This document shows, piece after piece, positions 47,354-56,253 of a stretch of 64,000 nucleotides of DNA. The stretch is from Desmonostoc vinosum HA7617-LM4. GTDB taxonomy: Bacteria > Cyanobacteriota > Cyanobacteriia > Cyanobacteriales > Nostocaceae. The stretch spans positions 166,909-230,908 of the forward strand of contig JAHHHC010000008.1 of assembly GCA_019359515.1 (NCBI GenBank), read 5' to 3'. A program made the translations under genes and the position numbers. The notes under the pieces are model-generated. The model saw only the letters and a list, made by a program, of their open reading frames with translations. It was not told the origin of the DNA and ran no database searches. The stretch's first letter is position 1, and the number at the start of each line of letters is the position of its first letter.

Positions 47354-48661
47354 ATGACCGCAACTCAAACAGTAACTAAACTCCCTCCTTCCAAGCATGA
47401 ATTTGCTGATGTCATTCATCGCCTAGAAGCAGGCGGTGGAATGTTGCCAGATACACCAGAAAATTTGATGCAAATCATCGGTTTATACAAAGCTTATGCT
47501 GTGCCGATGGACTTTTATTGGCGCGACCTACTTTATATTGCGGAACAAGTATTTTTAGACCCGTTTCCTTTCTTTAAATACTTCTTGCCCAAAGAGTATT
47601 TAGAGCGGCATAATCATTACGCTGGTGATGATGCTGATTTGCGAATTTGGCGCGGTGAAGCCACAGCCCATCCAGAACTTTTGGCATTTATTGAGAAGGG
47701 TGAAACTTTTAAAATGCCAAAATTATTGCATCATCTGTTGCACGATCGCATTAACATGGAATTCGCAGAAGCATGTATGCGGGCAATGCTGTGGCACAGA
47801 GGTATGGGCGGGCAATTTGACCCTTACCTAGACTCCGAAGAATATAAAGCCAACGCTGATAGAGCAATTAAAGCTTACTTCCAAGGCAACCCAGTGATGC
47901 TGGGAATGTATAAACTTTTCCCAGATATGTTCTTAGAACAGTGCCGCCAGATGTCTTACTACGCTAATCTGGGCTTGTTCTGGGAAATCATGGCACCAGT
48001 GTTTTTTGAAATGTCCGACCGCTATGACGAGGGTACAATCACCAGCGTCCCAGAGGCGATGAATTTTCTGGTTAATGGTATATTTGCGATCGCAGGTCGT
48101 CCAATTTACCACCACGTTTATATTCGTGGCGAATGCTACGAAATCATCCCCAAATCCAAAGGTTTCATGTGGTTATATGAAGCGGCACTACCCTACGTCG
48201 AAGCTGTTTTCTACCGCACTGCACCCTTCCGGGGAACAAAATCTTATAATGCTCAAGCCGGTCAAGTGCCTGATGATCAAAAAGACTTCCACTATGGTAT
48301 TCTCTACGCAGATGTTTTTCCTGTAGGTACAGCTGGCATTCCACCCACACTTTTAATGCAGGATATGTTGCATTTTCTTCCACCATATCTTGTTGAATAT
48401 TACAGCAAGCATTGCCGTGGTGAAGAAGATATGTTGATTCAATTGGGTGTTAGTTTTCAAAGGTCAATGTACAATGTTACTTCTGCGGTAATTCAAGCTT
48501 TGCGAGCCGCACTTTTATATCCTTTGGATGACCCAAATCCTAAACATTTGCAAGCAAATCGTGATTTCTTTGAAATGCAAATCAATCGCTTCACTCGACC
48601 TGAGTACAACATGCGCGATGCTGCCCGTTTAGGGAGTATTCAACGTCAGGATTATAGATAA
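47354..48661 (+). CDS. cupA: CO2 hydration protein CupA (ChpY)
   Basis: The 435-residue protein matches the CO2-hydration family in its N-terminal FADVIHRLEAGGGMLPDTPE, AYAVPMDFYWRDLLYIAEQV, LLHDRINMEFAEACMRAMLW and the C-terminal QMNRF-like EMQINRFTRPEYNMRDAARL. It docks on NdhF3/NdhD3 and is thought to hydrate CO2 to bicarbonate one-way, driven by the NDH-1 complex. Length above 430 residues fits CupA rather than the shorter CupB. CupS is not found downstream. A clear terminator follows. Confidence 0.92.
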   Translation: MTATQTVTKLPPSKHEFADVIHRLEAGGGMLPDTPENLMQIIGLYKAYAVPMDFYWRDLLYIAEQVFLDPFPFFKYFLPKEYLERHNHYAGDDADLRIWRGEATAHPELLAFIEKGETFKMPKLLHHLLHDRINMEFAEACMRAMLWHRGMGGQFDPYLDSEEYKANADRAIKAYFQGNPVMLGMYKLFPDMFLEQCRQMSYYANLGLFWEIMAPVFFEMSDRYDEGTITSVPEAMNFLVNGIFAIAGRPIYHHVYIRGECYEIIPKSKGFMWLYEAALPYVEAVFYRTAPFRGTKSYNAQAGQVPDDQKDFHYGILYADVFPVGTAGIPPTLLMQDMLHFLPPYLVEYYSKHCRGEEDMLIQLGVSFQRSMYNVTSAVIQALRAALLYPLDDPNPKHLQANRDFFEMQINRFTRPEYNMRDAARLGSIQRQDYR

Positions 48662-48693
48662 AAGTTTGCCCTCCCACTGTGTTTGTTTATCCC

Positions 48694-48719
48694 AGCCTCC
48701 TAAAATAGGGGGCTTTTTT
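48694..48719 (+). terminator. Rho-independent terminator of the NDH-1MS cluster
   Basis: AGCCTCCTA pairs with TAGGGGGCT (one G-T pair) around AAA and is followed by TTTTTA, 33 bases after cupA. Confidence 0.85.
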
Positions 48720-48805
48720 ATATCCAAGCTGGAGATAATGATGATATTGGTCTGGTAATGAGACCTTTTATATCATGTCCGTTTAAAGACTTATGATTTG
48801 GCTGA

Positions 48806-48925
48806 CGCGGAGATAGGGAGACGCGGTGAGACAGCGCTGCAGGAGGGTTTCCCTCCGCAGGCGACTGCGTTAGCGCAGCGTTAGCGAGCTTGCGAGCGTC
48901 ACCCGAAGGGGGACACGGAGAAACT
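48806..48925. repeat. Composite minisatellite and GC-rich repeat
   Basis: GACGCGGAGATAGGGAGACG is followed by CAGGAGGGTTTCCCTCC, a hairpin, then GCGTTAGCGCAGCGTTAGCG and CACCCGAAGGGGGACACGG. It fills much of the gap between cupA and the GNAT gene (48662-48989), which contains no other feature besides the terminator. Confidence 0.65.
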
Positions 48926-48989
48926 TTTATGATAAGTGATTAGCTGGACATGATATTACATAAAGTCAGCGACTACAACACTAATTCAG

Positions 48990-49475
48990 ATGGAAATGCA
49001 AATTGAACCATACAACCCCTACCACCTTGATGCTGTGATTCGGCTTTCGCTTCGGGCATGGACTCCAGTTTTTGATTCAATTCAAAAAGCAATGAACGCT
49101 GATGTGTACCGGGCGTTCTACCCAGAACATTGGCGTGTAAGCCAGCAAAAGGCTGTCGAGGATGTCTGCGCTGCGGAAGACACAAATGTATGGGTTGCTA
49201 CCAATGCAGATTCTATTGTGGGCTTTGTAGCCGTGAAACTGCATTCAGAAGACAACATGGGTGAAATCTATATGGTTGCTGTTGATCCAGACTTTCAAGG
49301 TCAAGGCATTGGCAGCGCTTTGATAGAATTCGCTCTCTTACGGATGAAAGATGCTGGCATGTCTATTGTGATGGTTGAGACCGGGGGTGATCCAGGTCAT
49401 GCCCCAGCACGTCATACCTATGAAAAGGTAGGTTTTGATCTGTTCCCAGTTGCTAGATACTTCAAGAAGCTTTAA
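48990..49475 (+). CDS. GNAT family N-acetyltransferase
   Basis: The 161-residue protein begins MEMQIEPYNPYHLDAVIRLS (a second ATG two codons in is also possible). It has the acetyl-CoA-binding core: TNADSIVGFVAVKLHS, EIYMVAVDPDFQGQGIGSAL with the Q-x-x-G-x-G loop, and the closing RHTYEKVGFDLFPVARYFKK with the catalytic-type Tyr. The substrate is unknown. It is unrelated in sequence to the GNAT at 22933 and stands alone. Confidence 0.88.
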   Translation: MEMQIEPYNPYHLDAVIRLSLRAWTPVFDSIQKAMNADVYRAFYPEHWRVSQQKAVEDVCAAEDTNVWVATNADSIVGFVAVKLHSEDNMGEIYMVAVDPDFQGQGIGSALIEFALLRMKDAGMSIVMVETGGDPGHAPARHTYEKVGFDLFPVARYFKKL

Positions 49476-49507
49476 GTGCAGATGTCAGCAAAGAGTTTCC
49501 ATAGTGA

Positions 49508-50047
49508 TCACAAAGCGGGATAATCCGCATTTTCTTGAATAAAGTTAGGTTTTTCTCGGTCATAATAAGCAGCAGCACCCTTGTGGAGTGGTAAACCAGT
49601 TCCACAACTGTATCGGGAGGACTAATATTTACTGCCAAAGGCATCAGCTTTGCTAACTCTTGGCGATGACTTGCGCGATCGCCTGACTTAATATATAGCT
49701 TTCACCCTGTCGTGAGCCAGTCGCGATCGTCAGGCGGTGTACTTGGTTAACATCAATAGACTTCTTGCAAAAATACTTGAACCGTCAGAGACTCAAGTCT
49801 CTGCCTAATAGCAAAAGTCCGTTGAAACAGACTAAAAATACTGTTATTAGTCGGTTGAAACCGACTTGAGTTATCAGCCAGAAAATTTATTTTCTGGCGA
49901 GTATCCGACTTTTGCAAAAGGTCTAATAATTAAATGTATTGCTAAAAATACTATCAAGCCCAAGCTCAATAATAGGGGAATCAGCAATGCACGATTCGTT
50001 GTTAAATTGGCAAGCGAAAACGGACTTGCTGACTGATGGCGCAACAT
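49508..50047 (-). pseudogene. TAXI-family TRAP transporter solute-binding protein, broken by a MITE and an internal deletion
   Basis: From an ATG at 50047 the reverse strand encodes MLRHQSASPFSLANLTTNRA and a hydrophobic anchor ending AIHLII, where the MITE begins. Beyond it VHRLTIATGSRQGESYILSQ resumes (the TAXI T-G-x-x-G-x-Y motif), then AIAQVIAKS and a stop. In other frames the C-terminus continues: RQELAKLMPLAVNISPPDT, then GLPLHKGAAAYYDREKPNFI to a stop at 49508. The central ligand-binding region is missing. TAXI proteins capture substrates for TRAP transporters. Removing the MITE and one TA restores the first reading frame exactly. Confidence 0.8.
49757..49925 (-). mobile_element. MITE-like element, family B, copy 2, inserted in a TAXI gene
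   Basis: It is a 165-bp copy in opposite orientation to those at 36499 and 62158, flanked by TA on both sides (49757-49758, 49924-49925). Ends are GACTTCTTGCAAAAATAC and CTTTTGCAAAAGGTC. It keeps the palindromes AGAGACTCAAGTCTCT, AGTCGGTTGAAACCGACT and CCAGAAAATTTATTTTCTGG. Confidence 0.87.
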
Positions 50048-50124
50048 AATAATTCGTAATGACGCTCCTTCGGACGCTCGTACCTCGCTAACGCTACCGC
50101 TGCGAAGCGCGTAATTCGTAATTA
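50048..50124. repeat. ATTACGAATTA-armed, TAGCG-rich repeat, copy 4
   Basis: AATAATTCGTAATGACGCTC is followed by GGACGCTCGTACCTCGC, TAACGCTACCGCTGCG and the closing CGTAATTCGTAATTAAT. It has the same orientation as the copy at 8571 and lies at the 5' edge of the broken TAXI gene. Confidence 0.72.
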
Positions 50125-50194
50125 ATATACTTGAAAAATTTAAAATTAAATTTTGAATTTTATCAAGTTTGTCTAATCACTTCTGATTCAAAAC

Positions 50195-50268
50195 TCTCCG
50201 CGTCCCCGTGTCACCGTGTCCCCGCGTCACCGCGTCCCCGTGTCCCCGCGTCCCCACTTCCCCATATC
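50195..50268. repeat. Minisatellite (CCGCGTCCCCGTGTC array)
   Basis: Alternating CCCCGTGTC, ACCGTGTC and CCCCGCGTC units run into the 3' end of the amidase gene. Confidence 0.8.
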
Positions 50269-52189
50269 ATCGTACACTTTGAAACCATTCAGTAATTCCT
50301 TGAGCGATCGCTTGTGCCATTTGCTTTTGCTTGTCTGGGTTGACTATTTCCTCAAATTCGTTGGGATTGCTCATAAAACCCAATTCCAGCAACACTGATG
50401 GAGCTTCTGTTGGACGTGTCAGTGCTAGGTTATTCCAGAACACACCATAGGAAGGTCTACCAATAGATTTGACGACATAGTTGTGTAAAAATATGCCTAA
50501 GTTATGCGCTTGAGTTTGATACCAAAAAGCACCAAATCCCTTGGTATTTTCGGCGTCGCCATCATCAGGTAAAGAGTTGTGATGTATCGAAAGCGCGATC
50601 GCGCTTTCTTGTTGAGCAATGAAAACCTGACGTTCAATCAACGAGACATCGCGATCGTCTTCCCGTGTCATTGTCACAATTGCCCCGCGCTTGACTAACT
50701 CGTCACGCAGCAACTTGGATATGACTAAATTTGCATCTTTTTCTAGATACCCAGTCGGGCCACTCGCACCAGATTCTTTACCGCCATGTCCCGGATCTAG
50801 TACAATCTTGATGTCAGCTAAAGACTTGCGTCCTTTGTGCCCGATCGCAGGTGAATGACGTAAAGTCAAAACTAGGGTTGTACCGTCGTATTTTAATCTA
50901 TATCCCCACTGTTGAGCTTTTTTGAGGTTGAAGGTGTATTGTACCCGTCCTGGAGCCACTTGTTGCCAATCTAAACGATTAATTAGGGGGTTATCATCCA
51001 GGCGAATAATGTCTGTTTGGGCTGTGGTGTTATGAAGAGTCAGGACAAAAGAGCGATCGCTTTGTTGTACACTCACTGGTACAGGAACTTGTAACGGAAA
51101 TAGGATCTCTGTTGCACTCTTAACTTGGCGACTTCTGACACTACGAATGATTGTGCGTGTGGGAATAGCGCCAACTAACAAGCGGGTTTCCTTGCTATTA
51201 ATCCAAGCGCCGTAGTCCAAGCGTAGCCATTCACCTTCCTTACCTGTAACCGTTGCCCGTGTTCCCTTGGGTAATGGAGTGAGTCGAGAATGATCTGTAC
51301 TTGGGCCAGTGCGAGCAACACCTGAATCTGCCGTTACCTCAAAAACTTGCAACTTAGCGGGTGAGATAATTTGAACTTTACCAGATCCCGGTTGAGTAAT
51401 TGTCTTACCATTCAGCGTCAGTTGGAACTCCGGTTTACCCAAATCTATATCTTTGCTTAAATCTGGAACAACAGCACCAGACATAATATTGTTACCGTAA
51501 ATTAGGGAACCAATTTGCAAAGCTGTCATACAACCCTCATACTTTCCTGCGATAGACTGGGCAGTAGGTTGATTTCGTCCGATGAGGGCAGCTAAATTAC
51601 TAGGCAGTTGTGCCTGTTGTGGTTGAGGAGAAAGTATAACAGTTTGATTAGCCAGCTTCACAGAGACGTTAGCATTGGGTGGTGCGATCGCACCATAACA
51701 AATTAATTCACCTGGTAACCTGGCGATGTCAACTGCGGGAGTGAGGGAATCTTGAGCAAAACCTAACCCTTGTGGTAACTGAGGCTGAGTGGTTAGCCTT
51801 GTCACCTTAATTTGGAGTTCTTGATTATTGTGACGCACAGTAAACAGATTCTCGCCCACTTGCAATGGGAAACTTGGTGCAAAATGGCCAGCTTTGCTGC
51901 GGGTAATTGGCTTACTATTGATTAAAACTTGTCCATTGGGTGGCGCTGTACCAATAAAGAAGATTTTTTCTGCGCTTGTTTGATGGTTTGTCCGAGGAAA
52001 AACGACATTAAGAGTAGGCTGTGCCAATGCCACAGAGGAGGTGACAATCAAGCTTAATAATACTAAACTTAAGAATTTTTTCACAGCAGGATCACAGAAG
52101 ATTTCGCCACAGCGACTGTGGCACAATGACCAAGATAGGCTAGAGGATGTAAAAAAGGGTAAAAACTTAGATGTAAACCCCGGATTCAT
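50267..52189 (-). CDS. amiC: N-acetylmuramoyl-L-alanine amidase (AmiC-type, Amidase_3)
   Basis: The frame is 640 residues, but a GTG at 52084 (KKFLSLVLLSLIVTSSVALA signal peptide) is an attractive alternative start because the first 35 codons look atypical. After beta-rich AMIN-like and SH3-like segments (VTADSGVARTGPSTDHSRLT, EGEWLRLDYGAW), the C-terminal Amidase_3 domain has zinc ligands and catalytic Glu in IVLDPGHGGKESGA, YLEKDANLVISK, LSIHHNSLP and LLELGFMSNPNEFE. It cleaves peptide stems from glycan in the periplasm. AmiC enzymes of Nostoc also drill septal nanopores for cell-cell communication; whether this is that paralogue is inference. Confidence 0.9.
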   Translation of the reverse strand: MNPGFTSKFLPFFTSSSLSWSLCHSRCGEIFCDPAVKKFLSLVLLSLIVTSSVALAQPTLNVVFPRTNHQTSAEKIFFIGTAPPNGQVLINSKPITRSKAGHFAPSFPLQVGENLFTVRHNNQELQIKVTRLTTQPQLPQGLGFAQDSLTPAVDIARLPGELICYGAIAPPNANVSVKLANQTVILSPQPQQAQLPSNLAALIGRNQPTAQSIAGKYEGCMTALQIGSLIYGNNIMSGAVVPDLSKDIDLGKPEFQLTLNGKTITQPGSGKVQIISPAKLQVFEVTADSGVARTGPSTDHSRLTPLPKGTRATVTGKEGEWLRLDYGAWINSKETRLLVGAIPTRTIIRSVRSRQVKSATEILFPLQVPVPVSVQQSDRSFVLTLHNTTAQTDIIRLDDNPLINRLDWQQVAPGRVQYTFNLKKAQQWGYRLKYDGTTLVLTLRHSPAIGHKGRKSLADIKIVLDPGHGGKESGASGPTGYLEKDANLVISKLLRDELVKRGAIVTMTREDDRDVSLIERQVFIAQQESAIALSIHHNSLPDDGDAENTKGFGAFWYQTQAHNLGIFLHNYVVKSIGRPSYGVFWNNLALTRPTEAPSVLLELGFMSNPNEFEEIVNPDKQKQMAQAIAQGITEWFQSVR

Positions 52190-52216
52190 CCTTTAGATGA
52201 TGGGATGTATTTTTAG

Positions 52217-53878
<1,662 letters not shown>

Positions 53879-53997
53879 AAAATCAAAATAGATTTTTGAT
53901 GATTGTGATCTAGCGCACAGCAACATTTACCTAGATTGAGCAAATTTTGAGATACAGGGTGACATCATTCATAAAAGTGGGACTTTGAGGAGATGTT

Positions 53998-54420
53998 GTG
54001 GCGTACTGGGTGAAAATCCTTTACGAGAGGAAAGAATATGTAGTCAATTTTGAACGCGTCCATGCTTTTTGTTACGAAAAAAACGGCAGGGTAACTTTTT
54101 GGTTGCCCGATAGTGCCATCCCCATCACAATTAATCCCCAGAGTAACCTAAAAGACTATCAAAAAATTTTAGATTATTTAGAATGCGTCACCCGCTTAGA
54201 AATAGATAACGCCCACTGGGTAAAAATAATTTACGAAAAAAACGAATATATCATCAACCTCAACTGCATCAGTTCCTTTTGTCACGAACCAAACGGCAGA
54301 GTCACCTTTTGGTTGCCAGACGGCACAATTCCCATCATTATCAACCCAGCCAATAATCCTGATTCCTATCAAAAAGTTGTACAGTTTGTGCAAAAGACAA
54401 CAGGGTATTTTTTATCATGA
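53998..54420 (+). CDS. Hypothetical protein made of two tandem 70-residue repeats
   Basis: The start is GTG with GAGGAG eight bases upstream. The 140-residue protein is an internal duplication: YWVKILYERKEYVVNFERVH and HWVKIIYEKNEYIINLNCIS align, as do GRVTFWLPDSAIPITINPQS and GRVTFWLPDGTIPIIINPAN, each followed by a Y-Q-K helix. Each half is probably a small beta sheet plus helix. I do not recognise the family. There is no signal peptide. It follows pyrG on the same strand with a 119-bp gap and precedes a DUF2358 gene. Confidence 0.75.
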   Translation: MAYWVKILYERKEYVVNFERVHAFCYEKNGRVTFWLPDSAIPITINPQSNLKDYQKILDYLECVTRLEIDNAHWVKIIYEKNEYIINLNCISSFCHEPNGRVTFWLPDGTIPIIINPANNPDSYQKVVQFVQKTTGYFLS

Positions 54421-54423
54421 TCA

Positions 54424-54455
54424 TAGGGAGTAGGGAGTAGGGAGTAGGGAGTGGT
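54424..54455. repeat. GGGAGTA minisatellite
   Basis: Four to five tandem AGGGAGT units lie just after the stop codon of the duplicated-domain gene. Confidence 0.7.
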
Positions 54456-54539
54456 GAAGAGATATTTTTATAGGTCGTTGTGAACTTTGTGATAGCTTTT
54501 TCATGGACTACCAAGTAATTTTATCCCCAAAGGCTGTGC

Positions 54540-54962
54540 ATGATAATGCAAGTGCAACAAGTAATTGAGACTCTGCAAAAAGATTTACCGACGCTTTTTG
54601 AAAAAGACATCTCCTACGACATTTACACACAGAGTATCTATTTTCGAGACCCAGTAAATACATTTAAAGGCAAATTTAACTATCGCATCATATTTTGGAC
54701 ATTGCGATTTCACGCGCGACTATTTTTTAGTCAAATTTATTTTGATGTACATGAAATCAGTCAGTCTGCTCAAAATATCATTTTGGCAAAGTGGACAGTT
54801 CGCGGAGTTTTGCGGGTTCCCTGGAAAGCCAAGATATTTTTCAATGGTTATTCAACGTACAAATTCAATCAAAATAACTTGATCTACGAGCATATCGATA
54901 CTTGGGATCGTCCGCCAAAAGAGATTTTACAGCAGTTTTGGCAAAAGGGAGAAAGTATTTGA
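54540..54962 (+). CDS. DUF2358 family protein (NTF2-like fold)
   Basis: The 140-residue protein matches the DUF2358 family of cyanobacteria and chloroplasts: VIETLQKDLPTLFEKDISYD, SIYFRDPVNTFKGKFNYRII, then ILAKWTVRGVLRVPWKAKIF and the closing YEHIDTWDRPPKEILQQFW. The fold resembles NTF2/SnoaL-like domains. No enzymatic function is established. It stands alone, with AT-rich DNA after it (54963-55208) in which I see no gene. Confidence 0.85.
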   Translation: MIMQVQQVIETLQKDLPTLFEKDISYDIYTQSIYFRDPVNTFKGKFNYRIIFWTLRFHARLFFSQIYFDVHEISQSAQNIILAKWTVRGVLRVPWKAKIFFNGYSTYKFNQNNLIYEHIDTWDRPPKEILQQFWQKGESI

Positions 54963-55208
54963 TAAATTTTCTTATTTGGTAATTCCGGCGACAAATAATC
55001 AAGTTCGACTCTGCTAAAAAGCTCTAGAAGACGCCTGAATCCTAGTTCAGAATATATTTTGTAACAAATTTATTAGATCTTGATCTAATTGGTTAAGTTT
55101 TACCAACTTTAGGATTTTTGGAGGTTTTATATTTTAAGATTTTCTTTATATTCATATAAGCCCTGCTATGATAGGGCGAAACCAAGCTGTTGCTATAGGG
55201 GCAAGTCC

Positions 55209-55424
55209 ATGAATTCTTCAACATTACGTCAGCTCTGGTTTGTGATTGAACAAACCCAAACTAGTATCCTTTTAGGGTTTAACGATGCAGATCTGGTTCA
55301 GCAGTTACTGAAACAACTAGAGAGAGACAGACTACTCAGTGGCGAAGAAATCAACACTACAAGAGCTTATCTTCGTTCCAGAGTTCCATTAATTCGCGAC
55401 TTAGCTATGGCCCGCTCGGCGTAA
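55209..55424 (+). CDS. Conserved cyanobacterial hypothetical protein, 71 residues
   Basis: The small, soluble, mainly helical protein (MNSSTLRQLWFVIEQTQTSI, then LGFNDADLVQQLLKQLERDR and INTTRAYLRSRVPLIRDLAM) has the look of a conserved cyanobacterial family, but I cannot assign a function. GGGGCAAG precedes the ATG. HIP1 sites flank it downstream (55463-55590). There is no membrane segment or known motif. Confidence 0.72.
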   Translation: MNSSTLRQLWFVIEQTQTSILLGFNDADLVQQLLKQLERDRLLSGEEINTTRAYLRSRVPLIRDLAMARSA

Positions 55425-55656
55425 AATAATTTACATCTTAATTATTCAGATATATTGAGGGTGCGATCGCCACTATCAACTTGCAGATATTTGCAAGAAA
55501 TTCGATATTGGCATAATTTTTAGAGTTTTGATAGCGCTTGGAAGCGATCGCAATCTCCAAGTAAGTAAAGGAATGCGATCGCTTGCTTGCTATGAAATTG
55601 AATAATGATTATATTTAATTCAATCATCTTTTACTTAACTAATACTTTGGGGCATA

Positions 55657-56193
55657 ATGTTTGTCGTTAATATACAAATCTTCAAAAATCCTTTTTGTGT
55701 CGCTTTGTTAAGCTTACTAATTGCAAGTTGTAATGCTAGCACTGATGAAAAAAATATCAAAACTGCAACACCCATTAGTAATGTACAAGCTTCAAAAACT
55801 GTAGAATCAAGCCCAGTAACCTCTGAAACCAAAGACCAGAATACTAATGAAGAAATTAAAGCTGTTTTCGATGAGAACCTCAGAGGTTTGAACGAAGAAA
55901 ATTTAGAAGTTGCAATGACTGCAATTGAAAAAAATTCTTCTGTCTATGAACAAACTAGACAACTAACTCAAAAACTTTTTGACACCTATGATTTAAAATA
56001 CGAAATTAACAATTTTGAGGTGATTGAAGTATCACAAAACTCTGCTAAAGTAAGGATTACTCAAACAACTAAAAAAGTTAGTGGCCCTGCATTCAGAGAT
56101 AATATATTGGTGGCTATCAATACCTTAAATAAGTCTGATGGTAAATGGAAAGTATTATCTACAGAAGTAGAGAGTGTTAAATATCTGAATTAG
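55657..56193 (+). CDS. Putative lipoprotein, unknown
   Basis: The 178-residue protein has an N-terminal hydrophobic segment and lipobox (CVALLSLLIASC, Cys near residue 25), a low-complexity Thr/Ser/Asn linker to about residue 65, then a compact domain with helices (EIKAVFDENLRGLNEENLEV, YEQTRQLTQKLFDTYDLKYE) and strands (SAKVRITQTTKKVSG). The pattern suggests an NTF2-like domain, but the match is weak. It would be membrane-anchored on the outer face of the cytoplasmic membrane. Confidence 0.72.
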   Translation: MFVVNIQIFKNPFCVALLSLLIASCNASTDEKNIKTATPISNVQASKTVESSPVTSETKDQNTNEEIKAVFDENLRGLNEENLEVAMTAIEKNSSVYEQTRQLTQKLFDTYDLKYEINNFEVIEVSQNSAKVRITQTTKKVSGPAFRDNILVAINTLNKSDGKWKVLSTEVESVKYLN

Positions 56194-56253
56194 AGGTGTG
56201 GTGCATTAATGGTGTTTTATGTTTCACTAACACACCATTTTAGCTTACTAATA

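Noticed and set aside
49462..49644. 60-codon minus-strand frame starting MPLAVNISPPDT
   Set aside because: It is a chance frame within the broken TAXI gene; the conserved C-terminus continues in a different frame.
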